Shown piece after piece: positions 54,994 through 64,000 of a DNA stretch of 64,000 bases. How positions within the stretch are numbered: the first letter of the stretch is position 1; the number at the start of each line of letters is the position of its first letter. The position numbers and the translations under genes were made by a program. The DNA comes from Haliscomenobacter sp. (lineage in GTDB: Bacteria > Bacteroidota > Bacteroidia > Chitinophagales > Saprospiraceae). The DNA is taken from assembly GCA_016713275.1 (NCBI GenBank), contig JADJPL010000028.1:1-64000 (forward strand). Reading direction: 5' to 3'. A model generated the notes under the pieces. The model ran no database searches and was not told the origin of the DNA. It saw nothing but the letters and a program-made list of their open reading frames with translations.

Positions 54994-56157
54994 CTATTCC
55001 TTATTCTTTAACTTTTCCAAGGCCGACTTTTTTTCCTCCGGGGTATTGACGTTTTCCAGTGCTTGGGGGTCGGGCGCTTCCAGCAGGTGGATAGGGGAGT
55101 TAATCAGCGCTTTGCGGGGGCAGTCATAGCCTTGGGCAAGAAACTGGAGCAGAATGGGGTAGCTTCTGGGTTCCCAAATGGCGATAAGGGGTTCCGGGAG
55201 GTTATTGACGGGGCTGTTGAAGGCGGTCGCCATGAGACTGGGGTTGCGCTCGCGGAGTAAAAGCTCGAGGGTGTCCGGGTTTAAAAAGGGGAGATCGCAC
55301 GCGATGACCAGCCAGGCAGCATCGGGCTTTTCCCGGAAGGCAGAAAGGATGGCCCCCAAAGGGCCCAAGCCCAGGAACGTATCGGTAATCAAAGGAAACG
55401 AATGGTTCGGTTCCCCTGTTTGGGCTGGACGCACCGAGAGATACACCTCCCGGCAGTAGGGCTGAAGGAGCCGCGCCGCATGATCGCGCTGAGGCAGGCC
55501 GTGGTAATCGATCCGGCTTTTGTCGTCGCCCATGCGGACGCGTTTCCCGCCGGCCAATACCAGCCCCAAAAGCGGCGGCAAGTGGTTTTCGAGTTGTTGG
55601 TTCAAAAAGCCAGCGATGGATGCCGTATCGTTAATCGAAAGGATGGGAACGTCTTTTTGCCCTAATTCACTCAGGTGATCCAGCAGGAAAGGGTAAGGGA
55701 TCAGATGGTCTTCCGTTAGGAGGAGGAGATCCACCTGGGTGAGGCGGTCCAGTTTTTTTTGGAGGGAAGCTTCTTTCCTCGGGTCGATGAGCACGATCTG
55801 CCGTTTGGCAGTATAATGATTGCCGTTGACGAGCACGAGATCCTGGTCGTTGAACAGGGTACGGTATTGGTATGCGTCGAGACTGGCCTGAAAGTCCAGG
55901 CGGTGATAGGCAATTTTATCGGTGTACTCCAGCGAAAATCCCCGGGTAAGGAGGGTCTCCCGGGCAGGGGCGCCGGCCTCCTGGTGGTCGGCATCGACGT
56001 AGGCGATTTTCCAGCGCTCCCGGAGCAAGGCGGCAAGGTCGGAGGTTAATTTTTTGATACTCCCGCAGGGAGCGCCGATCAACGCCCATTCCTGTCGGTG
56101 AAAGGTTCCGTAAGCCGCCCGTTGGATGCCGGCGTGTTTTTGATGAGCTTGCTCCAT
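54994..56157 (-). CDS. mobA: MobA-type molybdenum cofactor guanylyltransferase with extra N-terminal domain
   Basis: 387 residues, about twice the usual MobA length. The C-terminal half is MobA: LVLAGGKRVRMGDDK (residues 199-213, nucleotide-binding), PLITDTFLGLGPLGAILSAF and WLVIACDLPFLNPDTL, which end in the usual EPLIAIWEP. The N-terminal ~190 residues (LIGAPCGSIKKLTSDLAALL, IAYVDADHQEAGAPARET) look like a MobB-type or related P-loop domain with a degenerate loop. It attaches GMP to molybdopterin to make the guanine-dinucleotide form. It is the last of three tightly packed genes with moaC and the S9 peptidase. Confidence 0.88.
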   Translation of the reverse strand: MEQAHQKHAGIQRAAYGTFHRQEWALIGAPCGSIKKLTSDLAALLRERWKIAYVDADHQEAGAPARETLLTRGFSLEYTDKIAYHRLDFQASLDAYQYRTLFNDQDLVLVNGNHYTAKRQIVLIDPRKEASLQKKLDRLTQVDLLLLTEDHLIPYPFLLDHLSELGQKDVPILSINDTASIAGFLNQQLENHLPPLLGLVLAGGKRVRMGDDKSRIDYHGLPQRDHAARLLQPYCREVYLSVRPAQTGEPNHSFPLITDTFLGLGPLGAILSAFREKPDAAWLVIACDLPFLNPDTLELLLRERNPSLMATAFNSPVNNLPEPLIAIWEPRSYPILLQFLAQGYDCPRKALINSPIHLLEAPDPQALENVNTPEEKKSALEKLKNKE

Positions 56158-56172
56158 GCTAAGTACTGCTGG

Positions 56173-56655
56173 TTAGTCTTCCCGTTTAAAATCGGATTTG
56201 CCTCCGGTTTTTTCCATCAGCCGGATTTCTTTGATGAGAATATCGTGCGAAAACGCTTTGGCCATGTCGTATATCGTCAGTGCTGCGACGGATGCGCCGG
56301 TAAGGGCCTCCATTTCCACTCCGGTTTTTGCCGTGATGATGGCGGTGCATTGGATCACGATTTCCCGGTGCGCGTTGACCCGGATTTCTACCTTGCAGTT
56401 ATCGAGGCCCAGGGGATGGCATAGCGGGATCAGTTCCCCTGTTTTTTTGGCCGCCATGATCCCTGCCAGGATCGCGGTTTGAAAAACCGGTCCTTTTTTG
56501 GTGTGGATTTCCTCTCCTTCGAGCAGATCCATGACCTGGTCAGGCAGTACGACAATAGCCCTTGCCCTGGCGGTGCGGCGGGTAATCTGTTTTTCGCCGA
56601 CATCGACCATAGCCGGATTGCCGGCAGCGTCCAAATGGGTGAACTGATCAGCCAT
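56173..56655 (-). CDS. moaC: Cyclic pyranopterin monophosphate synthase MoaC
   Basis: Second step of molybdopterin synthesis, acting after MoaA. 160 residues. Motifs are FTHLDAAGNPAMVDVGEK, TAILAGIMAAKKTGELIPLC followed by HPLGLDNCKVEI, and GVEMEALTGASVAALTIYDM. The C-terminal lysine-rich KSDFKRED is normal. Its start overlaps the stop of the S9 peptidase gene (TAATG), and mobA begins 15 bases downstream. Confidence 0.94.
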   Translation of the reverse strand: MADQFTHLDAAGNPAMVDVGEKQITRRTARARAIVVLPDQVMDLLEGEEIHTKKGPVFQTAILAGIMAAKKTGELIPLCHPLGLDNCKVEIRVNAHREIVIQCTAIITAKTGVEMEALTGASVAALTIYDMAKAFSHDILIKEIRLMEKTGGKSDFKRED

Positions 56656-58826
56656 TAGTTTTTGAGTTTCTTCTCCTTGATTCCCAGGCGGTCCATGATA
56701 AATGCGTAGCGGAACGCTTCCTCTTTGAGGTAATCAAACCTTCCGGTAGCGCCTCCATGCCAGGAGTCCATATTGATCTTCAACAAGAGCAAGTTGTTGT
56801 CGGTTTTTAACTCGCGCAGTTTGGCGGCAAATTTTGCCGGTTCGTGGAAAAGCACTTGCGAATCGTTGAGCCCCCCGGTGAGGAGCATATTGGGATAGCT
56901 TTTCTTTTCGACATTGTCATAGGGGGAATAGGACCGCATGTAGTCGTAGTAGGTTTTATCGTTGGGGTTTCCCCATTGTTCCCATTCCTGAGTGGTGAGG
57001 GGGAGATTCGGGTCCAGCATGGTATTGAGGACATCGACGAAGGGCACTTCGGCGACGACGACCTTAAACAGGTCGGGGCGCATATTGGCTACGGCGCCCA
57101 TTAACAGGCCGCCGGCGCTGCCCCCGTTTATGGCGAGCAGGTCTTTGGACGTGTACTTGTCCTGGATCAGTTGTTCGGCGCAGGCGATAAAATCGGTGAA
57201 GGTGTTTTTCTTCTTCAGCAATTTGCCGTCTTCATACCATTGTTCGCCCATTTCGCTGCCGCCCCGGATTTGGGCGATGGCATAGACGAACCCCCGGTCT
57301 ACCAGGCTGAACGCATTGGCGTTGAACCAGGGGTCGGTGCTGTACCCGTACGAGCCATAGGAATAGAGCAGGGCGGGGTTGGCGCCGTTGAGCTGAAGGC
57401 CCTTTTTGTGTACCAGAGCCATCGGTACTTTCACCCCGTCGGGGGCGGTGGCCCACAGGCGTTTGACCTCGTAGTCATCGGGGTTAAAGCCGCTGGGGAT
57501 TTCTTCCTGTTTCAACAACGCACTTTTCCCGGTGGCCACGTCGAAGTCAAATGTACTCATGGGCCGGTTGAGCGAGGTATAGAGGTAGCGGAAGTTAGGC
57601 GAAGCATATTCGGGATTTTCGCCCTGAAACAGGGCAAAGACAGGCTCCGGGAAAGATACTTTTTTGGCGGATTTCCCATCGAGATCCAAAATCCGGATCT
57701 CCTGAAGCCCATTGGTGCGAACGGTCAGGGCCAGAAATTTTTCAAAAGCGTCGATGCCTTCTATTTTTACTTTCGGATCGTGCGCCACGAAGGTTTTCCA
57801 GGAGGAGCTGTTCTCAAAGCCTTTAACCGGAGCTTGCATGACCTTGAAATTAGGCGCTCCTGCGTCTTTGACAAGAAAAAACAACCGGTCTTTATGCGCT
57901 TCCGGGTAGTAGCGGACATTGGGTTTTCGGGCAGCAATCAGCTTGAAACTTCCTTTGGGTTGTCCGGCCGGCAGGTAGCGGTATTCTGAAGACGTAAAGC
58001 TCCCCGACCCGAGGAATATGAATTCGCCTGTGCGGCTCTTGCTCAGGCTGAGTTCGAACAGGTCGTCTTTTTCCTCCAGCAGCAACTCTGCAGGGCGGCG
58101 GCTTCCGGTTTCATACCGGTAAAGCCGGTAGGGGCGTAGCGCCTCGTTGGGCGTGGTATAAAAGATCGTGCGGCTGTCGTTGGCCCAAACGAAGCTGCCT
58201 GCGCGTTCAATTTGATCTTCCAGGTCTTTTCCTGTGCGCAGGTCGCGGATATGCAGGGTAAATTCGACATAAGACCCCGTATAATTCGTGCGGTACGCCA
58301 GCAAGTGGTTATCGGGGCTAACTTTGTATCCACCCATAAGGAAAGCCGGTTTGCCCTGGGAAAGCGCGTTGCCGTCGAGCAACACCTCCTCCGCAGCGTC
58401 CAGGCTTCCTTTTTTTCTGCACCAAACGGGATACTGTTTATCTTTTTCCGTTTTGGCGTAATAATAGTATCCATTGCTCAGTACCGGCACGCTGGAGTCG
58501 TCTTCCTTGATCCTCCCTTTCATTTCCTTCGCCAATTGCTCCTGTAAAGACTGGGTATGGGCCATCGCGGTATCGCTGTAGCTGTTTTCCGATTCCAGAT
58601 ACTGGATGACCTCGGGGTTGGTTTTGTCTCTCAGCCAGAAGTAGTTATCGACCCGGGTATACCCATGTTCGGAAAAAGTCTGGGGGATTTTTTTTGCCGA
58701 CGGAGGCGTTGGAAAATCCGACTGCATCCGAATGACAGCGGAAGCCTCCGCTCCGGACGGTTTGTCCTTGTTGCAGGAGGAGATCAGGAGGATCAGAGCG
58801 AGAAGGAGAAAGGAAATGGGTTTCAT
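56655..58826 (-). CDS. S9A prolyl oligopeptidase / oligopeptidase B-like lipoprotein
   Basis: 723 residues. The N-terminus (SFLLLALILLISSC) has a lipobox, so it is exported. A seven-bladed propeller (about residues 60-440) gates an alpha/beta-hydrolase domain. The catalytic triad is Ser570 in INGGSAGGLLMG, Asp655 in GGLNDSQV and His690 in DSWHGGATGRF. The HGG(A/S)GRF form and the acidic subsite region point to oligopeptidase B, which cleaves after Lys or Arg. It is translationally coupled to moaC without an obvious functional link. Confidence 0.92.
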   Translation of the reverse strand: MKPISFLLLALILLISSCNKDKPSGAEASAVIRMQSDFPTPPSAKKIPQTFSEHGYTRVDNYFWLRDKTNPEVIQYLESENSYSDTAMAHTQSLQEQLAKEMKGRIKEDDSSVPVLSNGYYYYAKTEKDKQYPVWCRKKGSLDAAEEVLLDGNALSQGKPAFLMGGYKVSPDNHLLAYRTNYTGSYVEFTLHIRDLRTGKDLEDQIERAGSFVWANDSRTIFYTTPNEALRPYRLYRYETGSRRPAELLLEEKDDLFELSLSKSRTGEFIFLGSGSFTSSEYRYLPAGQPKGSFKLIAARKPNVRYYPEAHKDRLFFLVKDAGAPNFKVMQAPVKGFENSSSWKTFVAHDPKVKIEGIDAFEKFLALTVRTNGLQEIRILDLDGKSAKKVSFPEPVFALFQGENPEYASPNFRYLYTSLNRPMSTFDFDVATGKSALLKQEEIPSGFNPDDYEVKRLWATAPDGVKVPMALVHKKGLQLNGANPALLYSYGSYGYSTDPWFNANAFSLVDRGFVYAIAQIRGGSEMGEQWYEDGKLLKKKNTFTDFIACAEQLIQDKYTSKDLLAINGGSAGGLLMGAVANMRPDLFKVVVAEVPFVDVLNTMLDPNLPLTTQEWEQWGNPNDKTYYDYMRSYSPYDNVEKKSYPNMLLTGGLNDSQVLFHEPAKFAAKLRELKTDNNLLLLKINMDSWHGGATGRFDYLKEEAFRYAFIMDRLGIKEKKLKN

Positions 58827-58886
58827 GGCGCGTCAGGGTTGATTTGGAAGTAATGAAAAAAGGAGCGCAGGCACAAATGCCCTGCT

Positions 58887-61232
58887 TTAACCTGCTTTTT
58901 CGATTCGGATAAGAATGAATTTTGACGCCGGGGTTTTGCTTTCCGGGTCGTGGGCGTCTACCGGTATCAACACATTGGCTTCTGGGAAATAGGCGGCTGC
59001 GCACCCGGCAGGAATATCGTAACCCAGGGCAAGAAAGTGGCTAGCCGTGCGGGTAACGCCCTGGTATTCGCTGATGAGGTGGATTTTTTGCCCTTCTGCA
59101 ATGTCCTCCCGGCGCATATCCTCTGGGTTGAGCAATACTACGCGGCGCTCGTTGTAGATGCCCCGGTACCGGTCGTCGAGGCCATACACGGTGGTATTGA
59201 ACTGGTCGTGGCTCCGGATGCTCATCAGGACATACTGTCCGGGGGCTACCAGGTTTTCAGGCAAAGGAGCTATGGAGAAATGGGCTTTCCCGGAGGCGGT
59301 GGGGAAGGACCGGTTTCGGGCCGGATTGGGCAACATAAAGCCGCCGGGCTCGCGAACCCGCTTGTTGTACGAATCAAAGCCGGGGATGGTCTTTTCGATG
59401 GCGTCCCGGATGTGGTCGTAATTGGAAACCATGGCATCCCAATCGACCATGGAACGGTTGCCGAGCACTGCTTTGGCCAATCCGGCAACAATGGCAGGCT
59501 CGCTGCGCAAGTTGGAAGAAATGGGAGGCAAGACGCCTTTGGACATTTGCACCACGGAGCTGGAGCTCTCGGTGCTCACCAATTGCTCCCCGGAGGATTG
59601 CAGGTCCCGGTCGGTCCGGCCCAGGCAAGGCAGGATGAGGGCCCGCCGGCCATGGATGAGGTGGCTTCGGTTGAGCTTGGTGGACACGTGTACCGTAAGC
59701 CGGCATTTGCGCAGGGCGTCTGCGGTAAATTCTGTATCGGGGGAGGCGGAGAGAAAATTGCCGCCCATGCCGAAAAACACTTTTGCTTTTTCCTTATGCA
59801 TCGCCTGAATGGCGTCGACGGTAGAATACCCGTGCTTCCGCGGAGGGTTAAATCCAAACACTTCTTGAAGTTTATCCAGGAACTCCGGTTTGGGGGATTC
59901 CCAGATTCCCATGGTCCGGTCGCCCTGCACGTTGCTGTGCCCCCGCACCGGGCAAGCGCCGGCGCCGGGTTTGCCGATAGCTCCTTTGAGCAATAACAGG
60001 TTGACGATTTCCCGGACGTTGTCTACTCCATTGGTGTGTTGGGTCAGCCCCATCGCCCAGCAGACGATCATTTTGTCCGCTTTTTTGATCATCTCCACCG
60101 CCTGCTTGATGTCCTTTCGGGGAACGCCGGAAGCTTCCGCCAGGTTGTTGAAATCGTAGGTGAGAAGGTCGGTAACAAAGGCCTCATACCCCTCGGTATA
60201 TTGGGTAATGAACTCCATGTCGAAAGCGGAACCAGGTTTGGTTCGCTCGTCGTACAACATCAGGGACATAATGGCCTTGAGCAGGGGAATATCGCCGTTG
60301 ATCCGGACTTGAAGGAATAAGTCGGCCAGCGCAGTTCCTTTTCCCAGCATTTTGGCTGGCCGTTGCGGATTGGAGAATCGGAGTAATCCGGCTTCTTTCA
60401 GGGGGTTGATGGCGATGATCTTACCGCCGTTCTCTTTGCAGCGTTCCAGGGCGCTGAGCATGCGGGGGTGGTTGGTCCCAGGGTTTTGGCCGAGAATAAC
60501 AATCAGGTCGCTTTCGTAAAAGTCGGCCAGGGTGACCGTGCCTTTTCCTGTGCCGAGCGTGGCGTTCATGGCTTTTCCGGACGCTTCGTGGCACATATTG
60601 GAACAATCGGGAAGGTTGTTGGTGCCGAATTCGCGGACGAAAAGCTGGTACAGAAAGGCCGCTTCGTTGCTGGTGCGGCCGGAGGTATAAAACACCGCCT
60701 CGTCGGGAGAGGCGATCTGACGGAGTTCTTCGGCGATGAGTTGGAACGCATCTTCCCAGGAAATGGGCTGGTAGTGGGTGGCGCCCGCTTCGAGGACCAG
60801 GGGCTCGGCGAGCCTTCCGGCTTTTCCGAGTTCGAAATCCAGCCATTGCTGCAGTTCAGCCACCGAATGCTGCGCGAAAAAGCCTCTTCCAATCATTTTT
60901 TTCTGGGCTTCTTCGGCGATGGCTTTGATCCCGTTTTCGCAGTATTCGCCGAGCTTGGACCGGTCGTCGTCGGGATCGGGCCAGGCGCATCCGGGGCAGT
61001 CGATTCCGCCCTTTTGGTTGAGCCGGAACATGACCTTGGCAGCGTCGCCGGGCGCCATGTATTTGCGCACATGGCCAAGGGCAACCTGGACAGCCGGTGC
61101 ACCCGCAGTGTTCTGTTTTGGCTTTTTCTTCTTTAAGCCGGTAAAACGTTCAGGGGGGAGCGCTCCCGTCCCTTCGTTTACAGGAACGGTCGATTCGGAT
61201 GGTTCGGCTGTTTGTTTTTTCTTCTTAGCCAT
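58887..61232 (-). CDS. FdhF/YdeP-family molybdopterin oxidoreductase
   Basis: 781 residues from MAKKKKQTAEPSESTVPVNE (61232). QKGGIDCPGCAWPDPDDDRS is the YdeP-type signature. Only Cys79 and Cys82 are seen there, so a [4Fe-4S] site of the usual formate-dehydrogenase form is doubtful. The molybdopterin domains follow: FYTSGRTSNEAAFLYQLFVR, NMCHEASGKAMNATLG, GQNPGTNHPRMLSALE and GACPVRGHSNVQGDRTMGIW. The C-terminal dinucleotide-binding domain ends with DIPAGCAAAYFPEANVLIPV. YdeP-like proteins are implicated in acid resistance in E. coli, but their substrate is not known. MoaA lies upstream and MoaC/MobA downstream, so the cofactor genes flank their probable client. Confidence 0.88.
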   Translation of the reverse strand: MAKKKKQTAEPSESTVPVNEGTGALPPERFTGLKKKKPKQNTAGAPAVQVALGHVRKYMAPGDAAKVMFRLNQKGGIDCPGCAWPDPDDDRSKLGEYCENGIKAIAEEAQKKMIGRGFFAQHSVAELQQWLDFELGKAGRLAEPLVLEAGATHYQPISWEDAFQLIAEELRQIASPDEAVFYTSGRTSNEAAFLYQLFVREFGTNNLPDCSNMCHEASGKAMNATLGTGKGTVTLADFYESDLIVILGQNPGTNHPRMLSALERCKENGGKIIAINPLKEAGLLRFSNPQRPAKMLGKGTALADLFLQVRINGDIPLLKAIMSLMLYDERTKPGSAFDMEFITQYTEGYEAFVTDLLTYDFNNLAEASGVPRKDIKQAVEMIKKADKMIVCWAMGLTQHTNGVDNVREIVNLLLLKGAIGKPGAGACPVRGHSNVQGDRTMGIWESPKPEFLDKLQEVFGFNPPRKHGYSTVDAIQAMHKEKAKVFFGMGGNFLSASPDTEFTADALRKCRLTVHVSTKLNRSHLIHGRRALILPCLGRTDRDLQSSGEQLVSTESSSSVVQMSKGVLPPISSNLRSEPAIVAGLAKAVLGNRSMVDWDAMVSNYDHIRDAIEKTIPGFDSYNKRVREPGGFMLPNPARNRSFPTASGKAHFSIAPLPENLVAPGQYVLMSIRSHDQFNTTVYGLDDRYRGIYNERRVVLLNPEDMRREDIAEGQKIHLISEYQGVTRTASHFLALGYDIPAGCAAAYFPEANVLIPVDAHDPESKTPASKFILIRIEKAG

Positions 61233-61314
61233 GAGGTGTTTGCTGTTCGGGTCAAAGGGAAATGAAATACCCTGTTCCAATGTCTTTTAAAAGCTGGGGA
61301 AGGGTTATTGAGGA

Positions 61315-62307
61315 TTACCCTCCGATGGTCGACATGGATTCGGAAATGGGCAATCCAAAATTACGGTTTTTCTCTGCTTCCCAGCCATCTTTTGCGCGGT
61401 GATTCAGGGCCTGGACCAGGGATTCCGTTAATTGTTCGTCGGTGGCGCCAGCACGCATGAGGTTCTTGATATTGAATACCCCATCGTCGTACAGACAGGT
61501 TTTCAGCGTGCCCTGCGGAGTCAGGCGGATCCGGTTACAGGTTCCGCAGAAGGTCCGGGAGTAAGCGGCAATCAAGCCAATGTTGCCTTGAAAGCCGGGG
61601 ATTCGGTAATTGTACGACGTGGAGTGGGGAGGATCGGGTACTTTTTCTATCTCCGGAAACCTGGCGCGGATATGGTCCAGAATGCGGCGGTGGTTCCAAA
61701 ACTGGTCCAGCGTCAGGCGGCCTTCGCCGTTAAATGGCATTTCTTCAATAAATCGGACGCTGACGGGATGTTCCCGGGCCAGTTCCACGAGGGGAAGGAT
61801 ATCCTCGATGTTTTTTCCCTCCATGACCACCGCGTTGATTTTGGTAGGGATTCCATGCCGGATCAAGGCATGGAAGGTATTCATTACTTCCGGGAAGACA
61901 TCCCTTCGGGTGATCTGGAAAAAGCGCGCCGGATCGAGCGTGTCCAGACTGAGATTGACGGAATGGATTCCCAGCGCTTTTAACTCCGGAACAAGAGGTT
62001 CGGTCGTCGTACCGTTGGTCGTGATATGAATTTGTTTTAAGCCCTCCATTTGGCTCAGGCTGCGCAAGAATTCCATCATGTCCCTTCGGACGAAGGGCTC
62101 GCCGCCCGTGATACGGATCTTTTCAACGCCCAGACTAACGAATAAACGGCTGAGCCGGATGAGCTCCTCATAGGTTAGCAGATCGTCTTTAGGGACGTAC
62201 TGGATTCCTTTTTCCGGCATGCAATAAAAGCAGCGCAGATTGCACCGGTCGGTGACGGCAATCCGCACATAGTTAATGACTCGCCCGTGGTTGTCGAATA
62301 ACGGCAT
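61315..62307 (-). CDS. moaA: GTP 3',8-cyclase MoaA
   Basis: Radical-SAM enzyme, first step of molybdopterin synthesis. 330 residues. The N-terminal cluster is Cys22, Cys26 and Cys29 (RCNLRCFYC). The C-terminal cluster is FCGTCNRIRLTPQGTLKTC, and the conserved terminal GG (STIGG) is intact. RITGGEPFVRRDMMEFL and INAVVMEGKNIEDI are typical. It starts just downstream of the esterase gene in the same direction. Confidence 0.95.
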   Translation of the reverse strand: MPLFDNHGRVINYVRIAVTDRCNLRCFYCMPEKGIQYVPKDDLLTYEELIRLSRLFVSLGVEKIRITGGEPFVRRDMMEFLRSLSQMEGLKQIHITTNGTTTEPLVPELKALGIHSVNLSLDTLDPARFFQITRRDVFPEVMNTFHALIRHGIPTKINAVVMEGKNIEDILPLVELAREHPVSVRFIEEMPFNGEGRLTLDQFWNHRRILDHIRARFPEIEKVPDPPHSTSYNYRIPGFQGNIGLIAAYSRTFCGTCNRIRLTPQGTLKTCLYDDGVFNIKNLMRAGATDEQLTESLVQALNHRAKDGWEAEKNRNFGLPISESMSTIGG

Positions 62308-62325
62308 AGGATATATGTCAGCTGC

Positions 62326-64000
62326 TCAATACCTCCAGGATTTAAGGTCAGCCCCTTTCGGCGCCCTGGATTTCACTTCTTCCGCCCATTTGGGAATAAA
62401 CATCCGGTGATACCGCAACCGGGAGATGTAATTGGGTTGGGTGTGATCCCCGTTCCAGCAATGCTCGGCGCGGTCTCCATAATCAACCTCGCCATCGTAA
62501 GGCGGGTTCGTGGTTTCCTTGAGAAAATCCTCCATGAGGTAGACCGCGTTATTGAGGTAAAAATTGTCCATGTCCCCACAATAGATATGAATTTTCCCGC
62601 GCCATTTGGCGCCGTTTTTTGCCCAGTCCCGTTTCAGGATATAGGCCAGATCGTAGTTTTCCCGCCAGAAGGCCGCTACATCGGGATTGATCAGGCCGGA
62701 GTATTTATCCCACAAGCGCTGGGGGTAACCGTCGGGCCCTATGGGAGAATACACGGCCTCCCAGATGTCAAATTGTTGCCCAGACCGGCTTTTCGTGCCC
62801 AGGACCAATTCCTTTAAGTTCATTTCCTTTAAGGTAGCGGAAACGTGCCCGAGGTAGTCTCTATGGCCGGGTCTTGGGGTAGATTTGAAACTGTTATCGA
62901 GGAAGTAGGCGTTTTTGTCCTCATAAATATTTACCGTGGTGAAGGCCCGGAAATCAATGGGGTCGGGGCAAGCGGCGTAGCATCCGTTGTATTCTTCCGG
63001 GTAAAAGGTTTGTACCGCCAGGGCTTCCCATCCCCCGGTGGAGCCTCCGTAGGTAAAGCGGGCCCACCCCTGTCCGATCCCTCGGAATTCTTTTTCGATG
63101 TAGGGGAGAAGCTCATAGGTGATGGCGTCGCCATAGGGGCCGAGGTTTTGGGAGTTCACGGCATACGAATCGTCGTAATAGGGATTGGCGTGCTGGACTT
63201 CGATTGCGATCACCCGGGGGAAATTCGGCCCGGTCCAGAGTTTGTAAAAGTCGTAGGCTTCCTGTTGCTGGATGCGGTTATAGCAATCGATTTTGAACCG
63301 GCTGCTGTACTGGCAAGGCTGCGTGGTGTCCGGTGGCGTGGTGCGCCATCCTCCAAAATCGGCCGGGAAATGCCCGTGGAAAATAGCCAGCGGGTAGCGC
63401 GCGTTGGGATGGGTATCCCAACCTTCGGGTAACAACACGTGGGCGCCCAGGTAAAAGTCGCGGCCCCAGAAGTCGGACAATAATTTACTCCGGATTTTGA
63501 TGTGTTTGATGTATTTGGTGTCTTTGGGCGACTCGATGGGAGGGATTGCCTTGCTGAGTTGGATATGGACGACCTTTGCCGATTGGGGGTCGAACTGGAT
63601 TTTGACCGGCGCCGAGTACAGGTTGCCGGGGGCCAGGTTCCATTGCTGGCCTTCGCCTCTGTCCATAGGAAGTTTGACTACGTGCCCGTCGGCCCGTTGG
63701 AAGGTTTCGTATTTGTGCAACAGGGCCTGAACGACGTATTCTCCTTTGGGTACATTCCGGAGGCTTTCAATCGGGTAGCCGAGCGCGGAAGCGTCGATCA
63801 CAAGGGGTTTTCCGCTTTCCAGTCGTCGGCGTCGATTCCGAAAACCAGCTGGGTTTCCGGCCCATCGGCGATTTGGAACCGGGGTTCCGATTGGTCGTTT
63901 TTGGACAGGATGAGCAACAGCCTCCCGTCAAAAGAAGCTCCCAGGGAAGCAGGAAACGTGATGGAGAAATAAGGCGGTTGCTCGGCGGGCTTTTCTCCGG
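62326..64000 (-). CDS. Esterase-like alpha/beta-hydrolase family protein, partial and frameshifted
   Basis: At least 555 residues; the start lies beyond the window. The N-terminal part reads SITFPASLGASFDGRLLLIL and IADGPETQLVFGIDADDW, then breaks frame near 63822, where one G is missing in TGGAAAG. It continues with KPLVIDASALGYPIESLRNV. The hydrolase domain has RYPLAIFHGHFPADFGGWRT, the nucleophile elbow TYGGSTGGWEAL, and a late HCWNGDH-type segment that may hold the His. It resembles putative esterases of the D-family found in Bacteroidota; the substrate is unknown. It belongs upstream of moaA in the same direction. Confidence 0.75.

Overview
The window comes from a Bacteroidota genome with fairly high GC, most plausibly a Saprospiria-type gliding, type IX-secreting bacterium. 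The support is a gldD gene beside ssb and mutY, a C-terminal type IX sorting-like tail on a DUF1501 protein, a DUF1800/DUF1501 pair, a GH92 mannosidase, a large TolB-propeller/barrel protein, and several TAnnTTTG-type -7 promoter elements (TATCTTTG) in front of genes. The assignment below phylum level is inference.

Layout. 1-10.5 kb: a thiamine-diphosphate enzyme fragment, a membrane/AraC regulator, a small secreted protein, an S41 peptidase, an IS256-family element, and a MacAB-TolC-like efflux operon (adaptor, permease, outer-membrane protein). Nearly every host gene here is broken by one or more frameshifts. 10.6-13.0 kb: a palindromic repeat, a GNAT gene, fragments of other genes, and a low-GC DUF4143 ATPase lying against the truncated 3' end of comM. 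13-24.9 kb: housekeeping genes (comM, an ALDH7-type dehydrogenase, YqeY, rsmA, pdxA, lspA, two ArsR regulators, tsaB, prfA, an amidohydrolase, cutC). 25-39 kb: the TolB/barrel protein, a metallo-beta-lactamase-fold hydrolase, DUF1800/DUF1501, secA, a lipoprotein, tRNA-Cys, a TerC-family protein, DUF2147 and a small conserved protein. 39-48.4 kb: recA, gldD, ssb, mutY, an ECF sigma factor, an LptF/LptG-type permease, tgt, rodA and a SPOR-domain protein. 48.4-64 kb: deoC, GH92, an amidase, a DHFR-like protein, a PIN-domain toxin-antitoxin pair, a molybdenum-cofactor cluster (mobA, moaC, moaA) around an FdhF/YdeP-like molybdoenzyme and an S9 peptidase, and a partial esterase.

Two repeat families stand out. 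The first is a 126-158 bp palindrome ending in GGGGCTGTCTCAAAAGA, with four good copies and several decayed ones, all intergenic. The second is a family of heptanucleotide tandem arrays (GGACGNN) that starts at or next to a stop codon at three separate loci, always in the sense of the gene just ended.

Single-base deletions, mostly in short homopolymers, break recA, pdxA, rsmA, deoC, a PIN toxin, the IS transposase and the terminal esterase. This pattern points to sequence error more than to gene death. It should be kept in mind for every pseudogene call here.
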